Origin: Leucobacter chromiireducens subsp. chromiireducens
GTDB lineage: Bacteria; Actinomycetota; Actinomycetes; Actinomycetales; Microbacteriaceae
Direction of reading: 5' to 3'
NCBI RefSeq assembly: GCF_016758255.1
Contig: NZ_QYAD01000005.1
Location: 176,391 to 240,390 of the forward strand
Length of the DNA stretch: 64,000 nt
Under the pieces are notes generated by a model. That model was not told the origin of the DNA. It searched no databases and saw only the letters and a list, made by a program, of their open reading frames with translations. Within the stretch, counting starts at the first letter, position 1, and every line of letters starts with the position of its first letter. A program made the position numbers and the translations under genes. This document shows positions 18,376 through 27,742 of this stretch, piece after piece.

Positions 18376-20271
18376 ATGACGAGCGAGGCGGGAGCGGAGC
18401 TGCGGGCACGGCTCGCCGCGGCGGGGGCAGTACTCGGCCTTCCCATCGAAGTCCACGAGGGTGATGACTGGTCAATTGCTGATGGCGTGCTGCACGTCGG
18501 CCTTGGTTGGTACAGCGTGCGTGGTCACTCCGCGGAGGAAGCCGTCGCGCTTGCACTGCTGCACCTGTGGGAGGGCCCCCGGGCTGCACGACTCGCACCG
18601 GCTCGCGCTCGGCGCCGCGACTCTGTGGTGGCGCAGCGCCCCGAGCTTACGCCGCTTCTGGACGCGGTGATTCGGCTGCAGTCTGCGCGCGAGCTCCTCC
18701 AAGCGATGCCGGGTCTGCGCGTGCCTCTCGCGGCGGCGCTGACGCGCAGTCTGCCTGCGGACCCCGATACGCTGCCCCGGCACGTGCAGTGGGTGACCCA
18801 GCTGCTCGCGCGCGGCATGGGCTTCCGATTCGGGGGTGCACCGAGCGACGCGCTCGTCGCCGCGGAGCTTGCGCAGCTCGCCACTGCCGGCGGCGCTGGC
18901 CGTGATGCCCTGAGTCTCGTGCTGGCGCCGGACTCCACACGGCCCGCCCTGCAGCGGTACGAGCGTGCGCTCGTGCTGCTGCTCCCGCCGTATGAGCGCC
19001 TGCTCACCGCCGATCTCGCAGCGGCGGGCCTGGATTCGGGCTCCGAAGCCGGTGTCGTGGACAAGCCGGAGCCAGGGGTCGAAGGCCTTGCGGGCGCCCC
19101 CGGCGCCGAGGACGAGGCTGCACCGGGAGCTGATGCTGAGCTGAGCGAGGGCGCCGCCGATGCTGCCGCAGATGAGCAAGAGCGCGCTCGCGCTGGGGAG
19201 GGACAGGAGCGCGCGGAGGGAGCGGATCTCTTCGCGGCTGAGCAGGCGGGCTTCGTCGAGCGCATGCTGGAGACCCCGCTCCCGGGCGCTGGCGCGTTCT
19301 GGGAAGCGGCTCTCGCCGCCGAGGCAGAGGCCGGCCGGGATGACGACGCCGCACCGCGTGAACCTGGCGAGTACGCCGGTGGGGGCGGCTACGCCGGCGC
19401 GACGGCGCTGCACGAGTATCGCGCACGGGTCGCTGACCTCGGAGCCGCGATCGAGCGCATGCGGGAGGTCTGGGCGCGGGTGATCGCCGAGCGCATTGCG
19501 CTGCGGCCCACGCTCAGTCGGCGGCCCCGGCCGGAGGGCGAGGAACTTGCCGGAGAGGCGCTCCCCACGGCCCTCGCCCAGGCGCGCGCCGGCATTCCCC
19601 GGCCAGACGCATACCGCAGTCGCGTGCAGATGCCCCGCCGTGCCCGGCGCGCGGGGAGCACGGACTACGTGTTTCTCATCGATCGATCGGCATCCATGCA
19701 GGGGCGCATCGCGGCGGCGGCGTCCGACGCGATGATCGTGCTGCTCGAGTCGCTCGCCGCGGTGGAGCGTGATATCGAGTTCGCTGAGCGGGCGACCGGG
19801 ACCGGTCTCGAGCTCGACGTGCGCACCGCGCTCGTCGTGTTCGACGCTGAGGCGCACACGGTGAAGCCGCTGTCACGCGGGTTGAGCGACGCGGTACGGC
19901 GCGAGCTCGACGCCGCAATCCGCAGCCCGCAGGGCTCCACGAACGACGGCGCGGCGCTTGCGGCGGCCGGTGCCGAGCTGGGACTGGCCGGCGGCCGCCC
20001 CGTGAGCGACGCGGACGGGATCGCCCGAACGCGCCTCGTGTTCCTCATCAGCGATGGCGGATCAAACGACCCGCTCGCGGCCGCGCGCCAGCTCCGGATC
20101 TTGCAGCAGGCGGGCGTCCGTGTGATCGGGTGTGGACTCGGCACGGACGACCTGCGTGCGCGCTATGCCCCTGACGGTATCCGCGTCGATGATCCCACGC
20201 AGCTTGCGGGCGCGCTCCACGACATCATTGCCGCGGATGTTACGCAGCAGCTCACGCACCCGGGCCGGTAG
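18376..20271 (+). CDS. VWA-domain protein, partner of the MoxR-like ATPase
   Basis: A 631-residue protein with three visible parts: an N-terminal alpha-rich region (1-215), an acidic low-complexity linker (about 220-300, many E/D/A), and a C-terminal VWA domain. The metal-ion site is intact: DRSAS (Asp436, Ser438, Ser440), then STNDGAAL and ISDGGSND. The layout recalls the CobT/NorD/CbbO class of AAA+ partners. ATG 18376 is chosen because the frame upstream overlaps the divergent ATPase; an in-frame GTG lies three codons before. The stop is 12 bases before the next gene. No secretion signal, so a cytoplasmic role is likely. Confidence 0.86.
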   Translation: MTSEAGAELRARLAAAGAVLGLPIEVHEGDDWSIADGVLHVGLGWYSVRGHSAEEAVALALLHLWEGPRAARLAPARARRRDSVVAQRPELTPLLDAVIRLQSARELLQAMPGLRVPLAAALTRSLPADPDTLPRHVQWVTQLLARGMGFRFGGAPSDALVAAELAQLATAGGAGRDALSLVLAPDSTRPALQRYERALVLLLPPYERLLTADLAAAGLDSGSEAGVVDKPEPGVEGLAGAPGAEDEAAPGADAELSEGAADAAADEQERARAGEGQERAEGADLFAAEQAGFVERMLETPLPGAGAFWEAALAAEAEAGRDDDAAPREPGEYAGGGGYAGATALHEYRARVADLGAAIERMREVWARVIAERIALRPTLSRRPRPEGEELAGEALPTALAQARAGIPRPDAYRSRVQMPRRARRAGSTDYVFLIDRSASMQGRIAAAASDAMIVLLESLAAVERDIEFAERATGTGLELDVRTALVVFDAEAHTVKPLSRGLSDAVRRELDAAIRSPQGSTNDGAALAAAGAELGLAGGRPVSDADGIARTRLVFLISDGGSNDPLAAARQLRILQQAGVRVIGCGLGTDDLRARYAPDGIRVDDPTQLAGALHDIIAADVTQQLTHPGR

Positions 20272-20283
20272 TAGCCTGGGGAC

Positions 20284-21141
20284 ATGATGGTGCAGCCAGG
20301 GCAAGATGAGCAGTTGCAGTTGGTGCGAGCGCTCTTTCCAAGCCTCGCGCGCGACTTCGAGTCGATGAGCGCACCCGCGGCCGGCTCGGGTGCGGCGGCA
20401 GAGTTCGACGCCTGGCTCGATCGCGAGGCTGGTGCGGTGCTCGCCGGCGCTGCGTTCACCGCGATCACTGACCCCGCGGTTGCCGGGCGCTTCGACACGG
20501 CCTTTGCCCGCGCCCGCGCTGCGGCGCGGCTCCTCGAGGCTGAGCTCCCCGAACCGGAAGCGTTTGCCGCAGCAGGAAGCGACCTCGGCCATTTTGGTGA
20601 GCTCTTAGGCGATCGCCCCGATCTGGTTCCCGTGCCGGCACCGTACGGCCTGGGGATCGACCGCTGGCGCGCGGCGTTCACCCGGGCGGGCTCCGCGCAC
20701 CCGGATGTGCTGAACAGCGCGGACGGCGTCTCCCCGCTGATCCTCGCCGCAGACGCGGAGCGCGGATTCGACGCGCTCGATCGTATTCCCGAGGGTGCGG
20801 GGCCGTTGCCGGTCGTTGCGCAGCGTCCCTCGTCCGGCGCGGTGGCGCGGTGGACCCTGCGCCTCGTGCCGGGGGAGCCCACGCCAAGCCTGCTCGGGCT
20901 CGGTTTTGCACACGGACCACACGTGTCACTGCCCGAACTGCTCATGCTGCAGCTCATGCGCATTCTCGCGGGGGAGCAGCCGATCGACACGGGCACGTTC
21001 ACCTGGCTCGCGGGGTCCATCGCGGACGGCCGGCTTGCGGCGCGTCACGTTTACGATGCTGGCGAACGCGTGATTCGAATCACCTGCCGCGAGACGGGAA
21101 ACCAAGGCCCCCATCTCGGCTCGCGCGCCCCGCTCGCCTAA
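20284..21141 (+). CDS. unknown protein linked to the MoxR/VWA pair
   Basis: A 285-residue protein that I do not recognise. It has no signal peptide or membrane segment and no nucleotide-binding motif. The first about 110 residues are alanine- and glutamate-rich and probably helical; the rest mixes strands and helices, with a conserved-looking GFAHGPHVSLPELLMLQLMRI segment near residue 205. It follows the VWA gene by 12 bases in the same direction, so it is probably co-transcribed and part of the same system, perhaps a substrate or adaptor. ATG 20284 or the adjacent ATG 20287 is the start. Confidence 0.7.
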   Translation: MMVQPGQDEQLQLVRALFPSLARDFESMSAPAAGSGAAAEFDAWLDREAGAVLAGAAFTAITDPAVAGRFDTAFARARAAARLLEAELPEPEAFAAAGSDLGHFGELLGDRPDLVPVPAPYGLGIDRWRAAFTRAGSAHPDVLNSADGVSPLILAADAERGFDALDRIPEGAGPLPVVAQRPSSGAVARWTLRLVPGEPTPSLLGLGFAHGPHVSLPELLMLQLMRILAGEQPIDTGTFTWLAGSIADGRLAARHVYDAGERVIRITCRETGNQGPHLGSRAPLA

Positions 21142-21152
21142 TCGGATCGAGA

Positions 21153-21719
21153 TCAGTCCCACTCGCTCGTCGCGGCATCGCGCGTCGACGGCAACCTGGT
21201 GGCCTGCCCCCACTCGAGCACCTCGGTGGGCACCTGCAACTCTGCAGGGTTCGCACCGCTCTTCTCGATGATCTCTGCGATGGGGACGACACCTCCGGTG
21301 CGGCGGAGGATTCGGGACCGAACATACGCGCGGGCATAGATCTCGGGGCGTCGCGCCGAGTCCGGGCGCACGAAGCGCTGCTCGATGTACACCGCCTGCT
21401 CGTCGAAGCCCAGAATGCGGGTCTCGATCCAGAAGCGCTGCCACGGGTTCAGCGACTTCCGGTACGAGATGGTTTGCCCGACAACCACCGGGTACCACCC
21501 TTCGCGCTGGAACAGCTCCCACACGCCGTTGCGCTGCAGCAGGTCGAAGCGCGCGACGTCCATGATCGACAGGTACTTGCCGTTGTTCATGTGGCGGAGC
21601 ATGTCCATGTCGGTCGGCCACACGCGGAACCGTGATCGCCCCACATCGCCAAAGCCGAGCGCGGTGCCGCGCCGTCCGACGAACCACAAGTGCCACAGAG
21701 TGCGGAAGATCATATGCAT
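21153..21719 (-). CDS. hotdog-fold acyl-CoA thioesterase (4HBT/THEM6-like)
   Basis: A 188-residue single-domain thioesterase-like protein. The motif [18 protein letters not shown] matches the active-site stretch of 4-hydroxybenzoyl-CoA-type hotdog enzymes (Asp and downstream NNG). The N-terminus is hydrophobic and basic ([15 protein letters not shown]), reminiscent of THEM6-like proteins. I use ATG at 21719; an upstream in-frame extension to 21818 exists but looks like intergenic sequence. The gene converges on the unknown gene at 21141 with 11 bases between. Substrate is unknown. Confidence 0.82.
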   Translation of the reverse strand: MHMIFRTLWHLWFVGRRGTALGFGDVGRSRFRVWPTDMDMLRHMNNGKYLSIMDVARFDLLQRNGVWELFQREGWYPVVVGQTISYRKSLNPWQRFWIETRILGFDEQAVYIEQRFVRPDSARRPEIYARAYVRSRILRRTGGVVPIAEIIEKSGANPAELQVPTEVLEWGQATRLPSTRDAATSEWD

Positions 21720-21903
21720 GCGCGCCAGCCTATGCCTGGCGGCACTGCCCGCGCCGAAGTCTGCGGCGAGGGCACAAGCGTGGGGTGCTGGGCCAGCGGG
21801 GGATGAAACACCCTGCACGAATCAGGCGGGACGGGTGGGGCGCAGGTGTACACTGGTTCGGCGCAGTCGCGCGCCTGAACCTCACAGAACCCGGAGAACC
21901 TGC

Positions 21904-22467
21904 ATGGCAACCTCGAACGACATCAAGAACGGCACCGTTATCAAGGAGAACGGTCAGCTCTGGAGCGTGGTCGAGTTCCAGCACGTCAAGCCGGGCAAGG
22001 GTGGCGCGTTCGTTCGCACGAAGCAGAAGAACGTAGTGTCGGGCAAGATCATCGACAAGACGTACAACGCCGGCGCGAAGATCGAGACCGCGAACGTGGA
22101 CCGCCGCGACTTCCAGTACCTCTACCAGGATGGCGCTGACTTCGTGTTCATGGACCAGTCTGACTACGACCAGTTGACTGTGTCCGCCGTTGTCGTGGGC
22201 GACGCCGCGAAGTACATGCTGGAGAGCCAGCAGGTGCAGATCGGCCTCCACGAGGGCGAGCCCCTCTACCTTGAGATGCCCGCCTCCGTGGTGCTCGAGG
22301 TCACGTACACCGAGCCCGGTCTGCAGGGTGATCGCTCCACCGGCGGCACGAAGCCCGCAACCGTCGAGACGGGCGCTGAGATCCAGGTGCCGCTCTTCCT
22401 CGAGGCAGGCACCAAGATCAAGGTGGACACCCGCACGGGTGACTACCTCGGCCGCGTGAACGACTAA
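21904..22467 (+). CDS. efp: translation elongation factor P
   Basis: Relieves ribosome stalling at polyproline stretches. The 187-residue protein has the three-domain EF-P length; the tip loop that reaches the peptidyl-transferase centre reads KPGKGGAF, with the lysine near residue 33. The C-terminal signature [23 protein letters not shown] is present. ATG 21904 is preceded by CCGGAGAACC. It is followed three bases later by nusB, and this efp-nusB-pyrR order is standard in actinobacteria. Confidence 0.98.
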   Translation: MATSNDIKNGTVIKENGQLWSVVEFQHVKPGKGGAFVRTKQKNVVSGKIIDKTYNAGAKIETANVDRRDFQYLYQDGADFVFMDQSDYDQLTVSAVVVGDAAKYMLESQQVQIGLHEGEPLYLEMPASVVLEVTYTEPGLQGDRSTGGTKPATVETGAEIQVPLFLEAGTKIKVDTRTGDYLGRVND

Positions 22468-22469
22468 CG

Positions 22470-22886
22470 TTGTCAGCTCGGACGAAGGCGCGCAAGCGCG
22501 CGCTTGACATGCTCTACCAGGCCGATGTGCGTGGAGAGTCGATCCTCACCATCGTCAACGCTGAGGCGAAGCGTGCTGCGGGGGAGCCCGACCGGGCAGC
22601 CTCCTGGCTGTACGCGCGTGAAATCGTCGATGGGGTCACCGACCACCGCGACGAGATCGACGAGCTCATCATGAGCTACGCCCAGGGATGGACGCTCGAT
22701 CGGATGCCCAACGTGGACCGCGCGCTTCTGCGCCTTGCCGCGTGGGAGATCCTCTTCAACGCTGAAGTTCCCACGCCCGTCGCGATCGACGAGGCCGTGG
22801 AGCTCGCAAAGGAATACTCGACGGATGACTCCGGTCGTTTCGTCAACGGCGTGCTGGGTCGTATCGCGGACCACGCGCACGACTAA
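22470..22886 (+). CDS. nusB: transcription antitermination factor NusB
   Basis: RNA-binding partner of NusE in rRNA antitermination. The 138-residue all-helical protein starts with the family's ARTKARKRALDMLYQ basic helix and ends with STDDSGRFVNGVLGRIA. The start is TTG at 22470: the required N-terminal helix leaves no other choice, and there is no separate ribosome binding site, so it probably relies on coupling to efp three bases upstream. A strong hairpin follows the stop. Confidence 0.95.
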   Translation: MSARTKARKRALDMLYQADVRGESILTIVNAEAKRAAGEPDRAASWLYAREIVDGVTDHRDEIDELIMSYAQGWTLDRMPNVDRALLRLAAWEILFNAEVPTPVAIDEAVELAKEYSTDDSGRFVNGVLGRIADHAHD

Positions 22887-22891
22887 CGCCG

Positions 22892-22921
22892 GTGCGGGCG
22901 CGCCCCTGTGCGCGCCCGCAC
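22892..22921 (+). terminator. perfect 12-bp hairpin after nusB
   Basis: GTGCGGGCGCGC and GCGCGCCCGCAC pair perfectly around a six-base loop, starting six bases after the nusB stop. There is no T-run. It separates efp-nusB from the pyrimidine operon. Confidence 0.8.
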
Positions 22922-22942
22922 ACCGCAGCGGTTCTGATCCGC

Positions 22943-22948
22943 TATGAT
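22943..22948 (+). promoter_or_regulatory. candidate -10 element of the pyr operon
   Basis: TATGAT, close to the consensus TATAAT, lies 60 bases before the pyrR ATG and just after the nusB terminator. No clear -35 is visible at the usual distance. Transcription from here would include the PyrR-binding hairpin in the leader. Confidence 0.45.
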
Positions 22949-22974
22949 GGTTCTCATCAGCTTTTCTTTAACTG

Positions 22975-22990
22975 CCGTCCTGTGAGGCGG
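22975..22990 (+). promoter_or_regulatory. PyrR-binding hairpin in the pyr leader
   Basis: The leader contains TCCTGTGAGG at 22978-22987, matching the PyrR recognition core UCCNGNGAGG. The flanking bases pair (CCG with CGG, then CC with GG around the loop, leaving one U bulged) to form a small hairpin. It ends at the base before the purine-rich AGAAGGGGGG ribosome binding site of pyrR. PyrR bound with UMP would therefore be expected to block translation initiation, the mode described for mycobacterial pyrR, rather than act by Bacillus-type attenuation. Confidence 0.75.
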
Positions 22991-23007
22991 AGAAGGGGGG
23001 CTCGAAT

Positions 23008-23583
23008 ATGGGTACGCGTGTTGTGCTGGAAAGCGCAGAAATCTCGCGGGCGCTGACTCGAATCTCGCACGAAATTATCGAGGCGAACAAGGGCGTTGCT
23101 GGCCTTGTTCTCGTGGGCATCCCCACGCGTGGCACGTTTCTCGCCGCGCGGATTGCCGACACGATCTCCCGCATTGAGGGCGAGCGCGTTCCCGTTGCAA
23201 GCCTCGATGTCACGATGTACCGTGACGATCTTGCGCAGAATCCGACCCGGACGCCGCACCCGACGGACATGCCCGTGAGCGGCATCGACGGCAGCACGGT
23301 CGTGCTGGTCGATGATGTGTTGTACTCCGGGCGCACCGTCCGCGCGGCACTCGATGCGCTGGGCGATCATGGTCGGCCGAAGGCGGTTCGCCTTGCCGCG
23401 CTGATCGATCGCGGGCACCGCGAGCTGCCCATTCGCGCGGACTACATCGGGAAGAACCTCCCGAGCGCGAAGCATGAGCGCATCTCCGTGCGTCTCGCCG
23501 AGCACGACGGGGTCGACGAGGTGACGATCTCCTCCGATGACACGGGCGAGGGTACGCACCAGGCCGAGGAGGCTCGCGCGTGA
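23008..23583 (+). CDS. pyrR: pyr operon regulator / uracil phosphoribosyltransferase PyrR
   Basis: RNA-binding regulator with a phosphoribosyltransferase fold. The 191-residue protein carries the PRPP loop [18 protein letters not shown] and the RAxxIPTRG-type region ([15 protein letters not shown]). ATG 23008 follows AGAAGGGGGG. It heads the pyrimidine operon and its own leader contains the RNA site it should bind, which gives feedback control by uridine nucleotides. The C-terminal about 15 residues are acidic and variable. It overlaps pyrB by four bases. Confidence 0.96.
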   Translation: MGTRVVLESAEISRALTRISHEIIEANKGVAGLVLVGIPTRGTFLAARIADTISRIEGERVPVASLDVTMYRDDLAQNPTRTPHPTDMPVSGIDGSTVVLVDDVLYSGRTVRAALDALGDHGRPKAVRLAALIDRGHRELPIRADYIGKNLPSAKHERISVRLAEHDGVDEVTISSDDTGEGTHQAEEARA

Positions 23584-24575
23584 GGCACCTGCTCGACACG
23601 AAGACACTCACCCGCGATGAGGCGATTCTTATCCTCGACACCGCGGAGGACATGGCCGCGACGCAGCAGCGCGAGGTCAAGAAGCTACCGACCCTGCGCG
23701 GAAAGACTGTCGTGAACCTCTTCTTCGAGGATTCGACACGCACGCGCATCTCGTTCGAGGCCGCCGCAAAGCGCCTCTCCGCAGATGTGATCAACTTCAG
23801 CGCGAAGGGTTCCTCGGTGTCGAAGGGCGAATCGCTAAAGGACACCGCTCAGACCCTGCAGGCGATCGGCGCGGACGGCGTCGTGATCCGGCACCCCGCA
23901 TCCGGCGCCCCTGCGCGACTCGCCTCGAGCGGCTGGATCGACGCTGGCGTGCTGAACGCCGGTGATGGGACGCACGAGCACCCGACGCAGGCCCTCCTTG
24001 ACGCGTTTACCATGCGACGGAGGCTCTTTGGCGAGGCAAGCCGTGGTCGCGATCTTGACGGCGTCTCCGTGGTCATTGTGGGCGACATTGCGCACTCTCG
24101 CGTGGCCCGCTCGAACCTGTGGCTCCTGAATGTGCTCGGCGCACGCGTCAGCTTTGTCGCCCCGGAGACGCTCCTGCCCTACGGCACGCGCGAGTGGCCC
24201 GTGACGATCCATCACTCCCTCGACACTGCGCTGCGCGTGGAGCGCCCCGACGTCGTCATGCTGCTGCGCATCCAGACGGAGCGCATGCACGCCGCGTTCT
24301 TCCCGAACGAGCGAGAGTACGCCCGCAACTGGGGCCTCGACGACGCCCGGTTGGCCGCCCTCACCGAGCGGGCGATTGTGATGCACCCGGGACCCATGAA
24401 TCGGGGGCTCGAGATTTCCTCGCGCGCTGCCGACTCGCCGCGTTCCACGGTGCTTGAGCAGGTCGCGAACGGCGTGTCCGTGCGAATGGCTGCCCTGTAT
24501 CTGCTGCTCTCCGGCGAGCGCGGCGCCCAAGCAACACCTGAACGAATCACCCCCCGTGGAGGAGAGACCGAATGA
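23580..24575 (+). CDS. pyrB: aspartate carbamoyltransferase catalytic subunit
   Basis: Condenses carbamoyl phosphate with aspartate, the first committed pyrimidine step. In 331 residues it shows the carbamoyl-phosphate site [13 protein letters not shown], the [14 protein letters not shown] loop, [12 protein letters not shown] and a C-terminal MHPGPMNRG. It starts with GTG overlapping pyrR (GTGA) and overlaps pyrC by four bases. No pyrI regulatory subunit is present, as expected in actinobacteria. Confidence 0.98.
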   Translation: MRHLLDTKTLTRDEAILILDTAEDMAATQQREVKKLPTLRGKTVVNLFFEDSTRTRISFEAAAKRLSADVINFSAKGSSVSKGESLKDTAQTLQAIGADGVVIRHPASGAPARLASSGWIDAGVLNAGDGTHEHPTQALLDAFTMRRRLFGEASRGRDLDGVSVVIVGDIAHSRVARSNLWLLNVLGARVSFVAPETLLPYGTREWPVTIHHSLDTALRVERPDVVMLLRIQTERMHAAFFPNEREYARNWGLDDARLAALTERAIVMHPGPMNRGLEISSRAADSPRSTVLEQVANGVSVRMAALYLLLSGERGAQATPERITPRGGETE

Positions 24576-25963
24576 CCACGAATCCCGGAATCCTGATCCG
24601 CGGGGCGCGCCTCGCTGCAACGCTCACCGAGCGCGGCAGCGACACACTCGCCGCGGAGCCGGTGGACCTGCGCATCGCCGATGGGCGCATCGTGGAGCGT
24701 GGCACGGGCCTCGAAGCACGCGCGGACGAGCGCGTCATTGACGCTGCCGGACTCATCGCACTGACTGGACTTGTCGACCTGCACACGCACCTGCGCGAGC
24801 CAGGTTTTGAGCAGTCGGAGACGGTGCTCACCGGCACTCGCGCGGCGGCCGCTGGCGGGTTCACGAGTGTCTTCGCAATGGCAAACACGCTCCCCGTGCA
24901 GGACACGGCGGGTGTGGTGGAGCAGGTGCAGGCCCTCGGCGATGCTGGTGGCTACGCAACGGTGCGCCCGATTGGCGCGGTAACCGAGGATCTCGCTGGC
25001 GAGAAGCTCAGCGAGATCGGCGCGATGGCGCAGTCCCGCGCCCAGGTGCGCGTCTTTTCCGACGATGGCAAGTGCGTGCATGACCCGCTGCTCATGCGTC
25101 GGGCGCTCGAGTACGTGAAGACGTTCGGCGGTGTCATCGCGCAGCACGCACAGGATCCCCGGCTCACTGAAGGCGCGCAGATGAACGAGGGCACTCTCTC
25201 GAGCGAGCTCGGGCTGAAGGGCTGGCCCGCGGTTGCCGAGGAATCGATCATCGCTCGCGATGTGCTGCTCGCCGAACACACGGGCTCGCGACTGCACATC
25301 TGTCACCTCTCGACGGCCGGCTCGGTTGAGGTGGTGCGCTGGGCGAAGGCCCGGGGCGTGCAGGTGACCGCTGAGGTAACACCACACCACCTCATCCTGA
25401 CCGAAGAGCTCGTTCGCAGCTACGATGCGCGCTACAAAGTCAACCCTCCGCTGCGCCGCGAGGAGGACGTGCAGGCCTTGCGCCGCGCGGTCGCCGAGGG
25501 CGTCATTGACATCATCGCCACCGACCATGCTCCGCACCCGATCGAGGCGAAGGAGTGCGAGTGGGACGCCGCCGCGTTTGGCATGGTCGGCCTGGAGTCG
25601 GCGCTCCCGATTGCGCTCCTCACGCTCATCGCCGAGGGACACATCAGCTGGGCCGAGCTTGAGCAGCTGCTGTCGCAGCGCCCCGCGCAGATCGGCGGGC
25701 TCAGCGACCACCCAAGCGTGCTCGACGCCGGCCAGGTGGCCGACCTCGTGCTCGTGGACCCTGCGGGGAGCAGCACATTCGACCTCGCTCGCCTGCAGGG
25801 CCTCAGCGAGAACTCCCCGTACCTTGGTATGGAGCTGCCCGGCCGCATCGTGCACACCGTGCGCCGGGGCTACCTCACGGTGGCTGACGGCGAGCTGATT
25901 GACGCGGCGCAGGTCGCAGCAGCCGCTCACGCTGCCGGCGCAGTTCAGGGAGGTGTGCGATGA
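24572..25963 (+). CDS. pyrC: dihydroorotase
   Basis: Zinc amidohydrolase that closes carbamoyl-aspartate to dihydroorotate. The 463 residues match the class I enzyme. Metal ligands are seen in [10 protein letters not shown] (HxH), the SDDGKC...M and QHAQD regions, HICHLST and the catalytic Asp in ATDHAPH. GGAGGAGAG before ATG 24572 is a strong ribosome binding site, and both ends overlap neighbouring genes by four bases. Confidence 0.97.
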   Translation: MTTNPGILIRGARLAATLTERGSDTLAAEPVDLRIADGRIVERGTGLEARADERVIDAAGLIALTGLVDLHTHLREPGFEQSETVLTGTRAAAAGGFTSVFAMANTLPVQDTAGVVEQVQALGDAGGYATVRPIGAVTEDLAGEKLSEIGAMAQSRAQVRVFSDDGKCVHDPLLMRRALEYVKTFGGVIAQHAQDPRLTEGAQMNEGTLSSELGLKGWPAVAEESIIARDVLLAEHTGSRLHICHLSTAGSVEVVRWAKARGVQVTAEVTPHHLILTEELVRSYDARYKVNPPLRREEDVQALRRAVAEGVIDIIATDHAPHPIEAKECEWDAAAFGMVGLESALPIALLTLIAEGHISWAELEQLLSQRPAQIGGLSDHPSVLDAGQVADLVLVDPAGSSTFDLARLQGLSENSPYLGMELPGRIVHTVRRGYLTVADGELIDAAQVAAAAHAAGAVQGGVR

Positions 25964-26532
25964 GCCGCACCACATTCATCATCCTCATGTCGTCGATCGC
26001 GGTACTCGCGTTCGCCGGAATGTGGATCGCGTGGCGCGGGCGGACTCGCCGCGATGCGGCATTCGCGAGCGCGACGCCGCAGCCCGAGCTCACCGGCGCA
26101 CCGCTTGCGCACTTCCCGCGTGCGAGCTACGTCTCCACCACGCCTGCCGGAGCCCCGCTCGAGCGTGTAGCCATTCCCGGGCTGCGCTACAAGGGGTACG
26201 CAGAGGTCACGGTGCACGGTGACGGCGTGACCATTGCCGTGACCGGCGAGGCACCCGTGACGATCCCCGCATCGCAGATCATTGGCTCCGGCGCCGCCGG
26301 CGGCCGAATCGGGAAGGCCGTCGAGCCCGGCGGTCTCTCGCTCCTGCGCTGGGCACTTCCCGCTCCGGGAAGTGACGCGCGCGAACTTGAGTCGAGTTTC
26401 CGACTCGCAGACCCCGCGGAACAGGCTCGCTTCGCCGAAGCCGTCGCCGCAGTCAGCCAGCACAGAACCTCGGGTTCCGCGGCCGGCACACAGACCAACA
26501 CCACTCACCCCACGATCCAGGAGGAAGCGTGA
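25960..26532 (+). CDS. pyr-operon membrane protein, transporter-like PH-type domain (unknown function)
   Basis: A 190-residue protein with one N-terminal membrane helix (about residues 5-25, [20 protein letters not shown]) followed by a basic stop-transfer sequence and a beta-rich cytoplasmic domain. A small membrane protein is found at this place between pyrC and carA in many actinobacteria (for example the Rv1382 position in Mycobacterium). Its role in pyrimidine synthesis is not known. The last about 25 residues are Ser/Thr/Gln-rich and probably unstructured. It overlaps both pyrC and carA by four bases. Confidence 0.85.
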   Translation: MSRTTFIILMSSIAVLAFAGMWIAWRGRTRRDAAFASATPQPELTGAPLAHFPRASYVSTTPAGAPLERVAIPGLRYKGYAEVTVHGDGVTIAVTGEAPVTIPASQIIGSGAAGGRIGKAVEPGGLSLLRWALPAPGSDARELESSFRLADPAEQARFAEAVAAVSQHRTSGSAAGTQTNTTHPTIQEEA

Positions 26533-27737
26533 CCACGAACACGACCGAAGTAACGGCGCCGCCAGCCGCCGTAGTGCCGAACGGCGCTGCGGTGCTCGTT
26601 CTCGAGGACGGCACCCGATACACCGGCCGCGCGTATGGCGCAACGGGTCGCACCCTGGGCGAGATCGTCTTCTCTACCGGCATGACCGGGTACCAGGAGA
26701 CCCTGACTGACCCGTCCTACGCAGGACAGATCGTGCTCATGACCGCGCCGCACATCGGAAACACCGGCTCGAACGACGACGACATGGAGTCGCGCAAGAT
26801 CTGGGTCTCCGGCTTCATCGTGCGCGATCCCGCACGCCGCGTCTCGAACTTCCGTGCCGAGCGCTCGCTCGATGAGGATCTCGCGAATGATGGCGTCGTC
26901 GGCATTTCAGGCATCGACACCCGTGCGGTCACGCGCCGCATCCGCTCCGCTGGTGCGATGCGCGCCGGAGTCTTCTCCGGCGCCGAGCTTGATCTCTCCG
27001 ACGAGGCGCAGCTCGAGCTCGTGCGCGAGCAGGCTGGTATGGCAGGCAAGAACCTCTCGCAGGAGGTCACGACGCCCGAGCGCTACGACGTCCCCGCAGC
27101 AGAGGGCGTTGCACGAGTTGGCTCGATCGCGGTCCTCGACCTGGGCATCAAGCGCGCCACCGTGCGTTACCTGTCTGAGCACGGCTTCGACGTGATCGTG
27201 CTCCCCGCGGGCACGACACTCGAGGAGATCCGCGCGCTCGCTCCCGACGCGCTCTTCTACTCGAACGGCCCCGGCGACCCCTCGGCAAGCACGGCGCAGG
27301 TGGAACTCCTCCAGCAGCTGCTGCGCGACGGCATCCCGTACTTCGGCATCTGCTTCGGCAACCAGCTGCTCGGCCGCGCGCTCGGCTTCGACACCTACAA
27401 GCTGCCCTTCGGTCACCGCGGAATCAACCAGCCGGTGCTCGACAAGCGCACGGGTCGCGTTGAAATCACCGCGCAGAACCACGGCTTCGCTGTCGACGCC
27501 CCGCTCGAGGGCGAGACTGAGTCGCCCGCCGGCTTCGGCCGCGTGCAGGTCAGCCACGTGAGCCTCAACGATCAGGTCGTTGAGGGTCTCGAGTGCCTCG
27601 ATATCCCCGCGTTCTCCGTGCAGTACCACCCTGAGGCGGCCGCTGGCCCGCACGACGCCTTCTACCTCTTCGACCGCTTCCGCGCTCTGGTCCAAGACCG
27701 CGCCGCAGCCGCCGACACGACCACCCAGGGAGCCTAA
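26529..27737 (+). CDS. carA: carbamoyl-phosphate synthase small (glutaminase) subunit
   Basis: Supplies ammonia from glutamine to CarB. The 402-residue protein has the N-terminal CPSase domain ([32 protein letters not shown]) and a class I amidotransferase domain with nucleophile Cys in [10 protein letters not shown] and the His/Glu pair in [10 protein letters not shown]. It starts with GTG overlapping the membrane-protein gene, after AGGAGG. Five bases separate it from carB. Confidence 0.98.
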   Translation: MTTNTTEVTAPPAAVVPNGAAVLVLEDGTRYTGRAYGATGRTLGEIVFSTGMTGYQETLTDPSYAGQIVLMTAPHIGNTGSNDDDMESRKIWVSGFIVRDPARRVSNFRAERSLDEDLANDGVVGISGIDTRAVTRRIRSAGAMRAGVFSGAELDLSDEAQLELVREQAGMAGKNLSQEVTTPERYDVPAAEGVARVGSIAVLDLGIKRATVRYLSEHGFDVIVLPAGTTLEEIRALAPDALFYSNGPGDPSASTAQVELLQQLLRDGIPYFGICFGNQLLGRALGFDTYKLPFGHRGINQPVLDKRTGRVEITAQNHGFAVDAPLEGETESPAGFGRVQVSHVSLNDQVVEGLECLDIPAFSVQYHPEAAAGPHDAFYLFDRFRALVQDRAAAADTTTQGA

Positions 27738-27742
27738 GAGCC

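Noticed and set aside
24212..25975. A 587-codon frame on the minus strand
   Set aside because: Antisense to pyrB and pyrC, whose motifs are complete.
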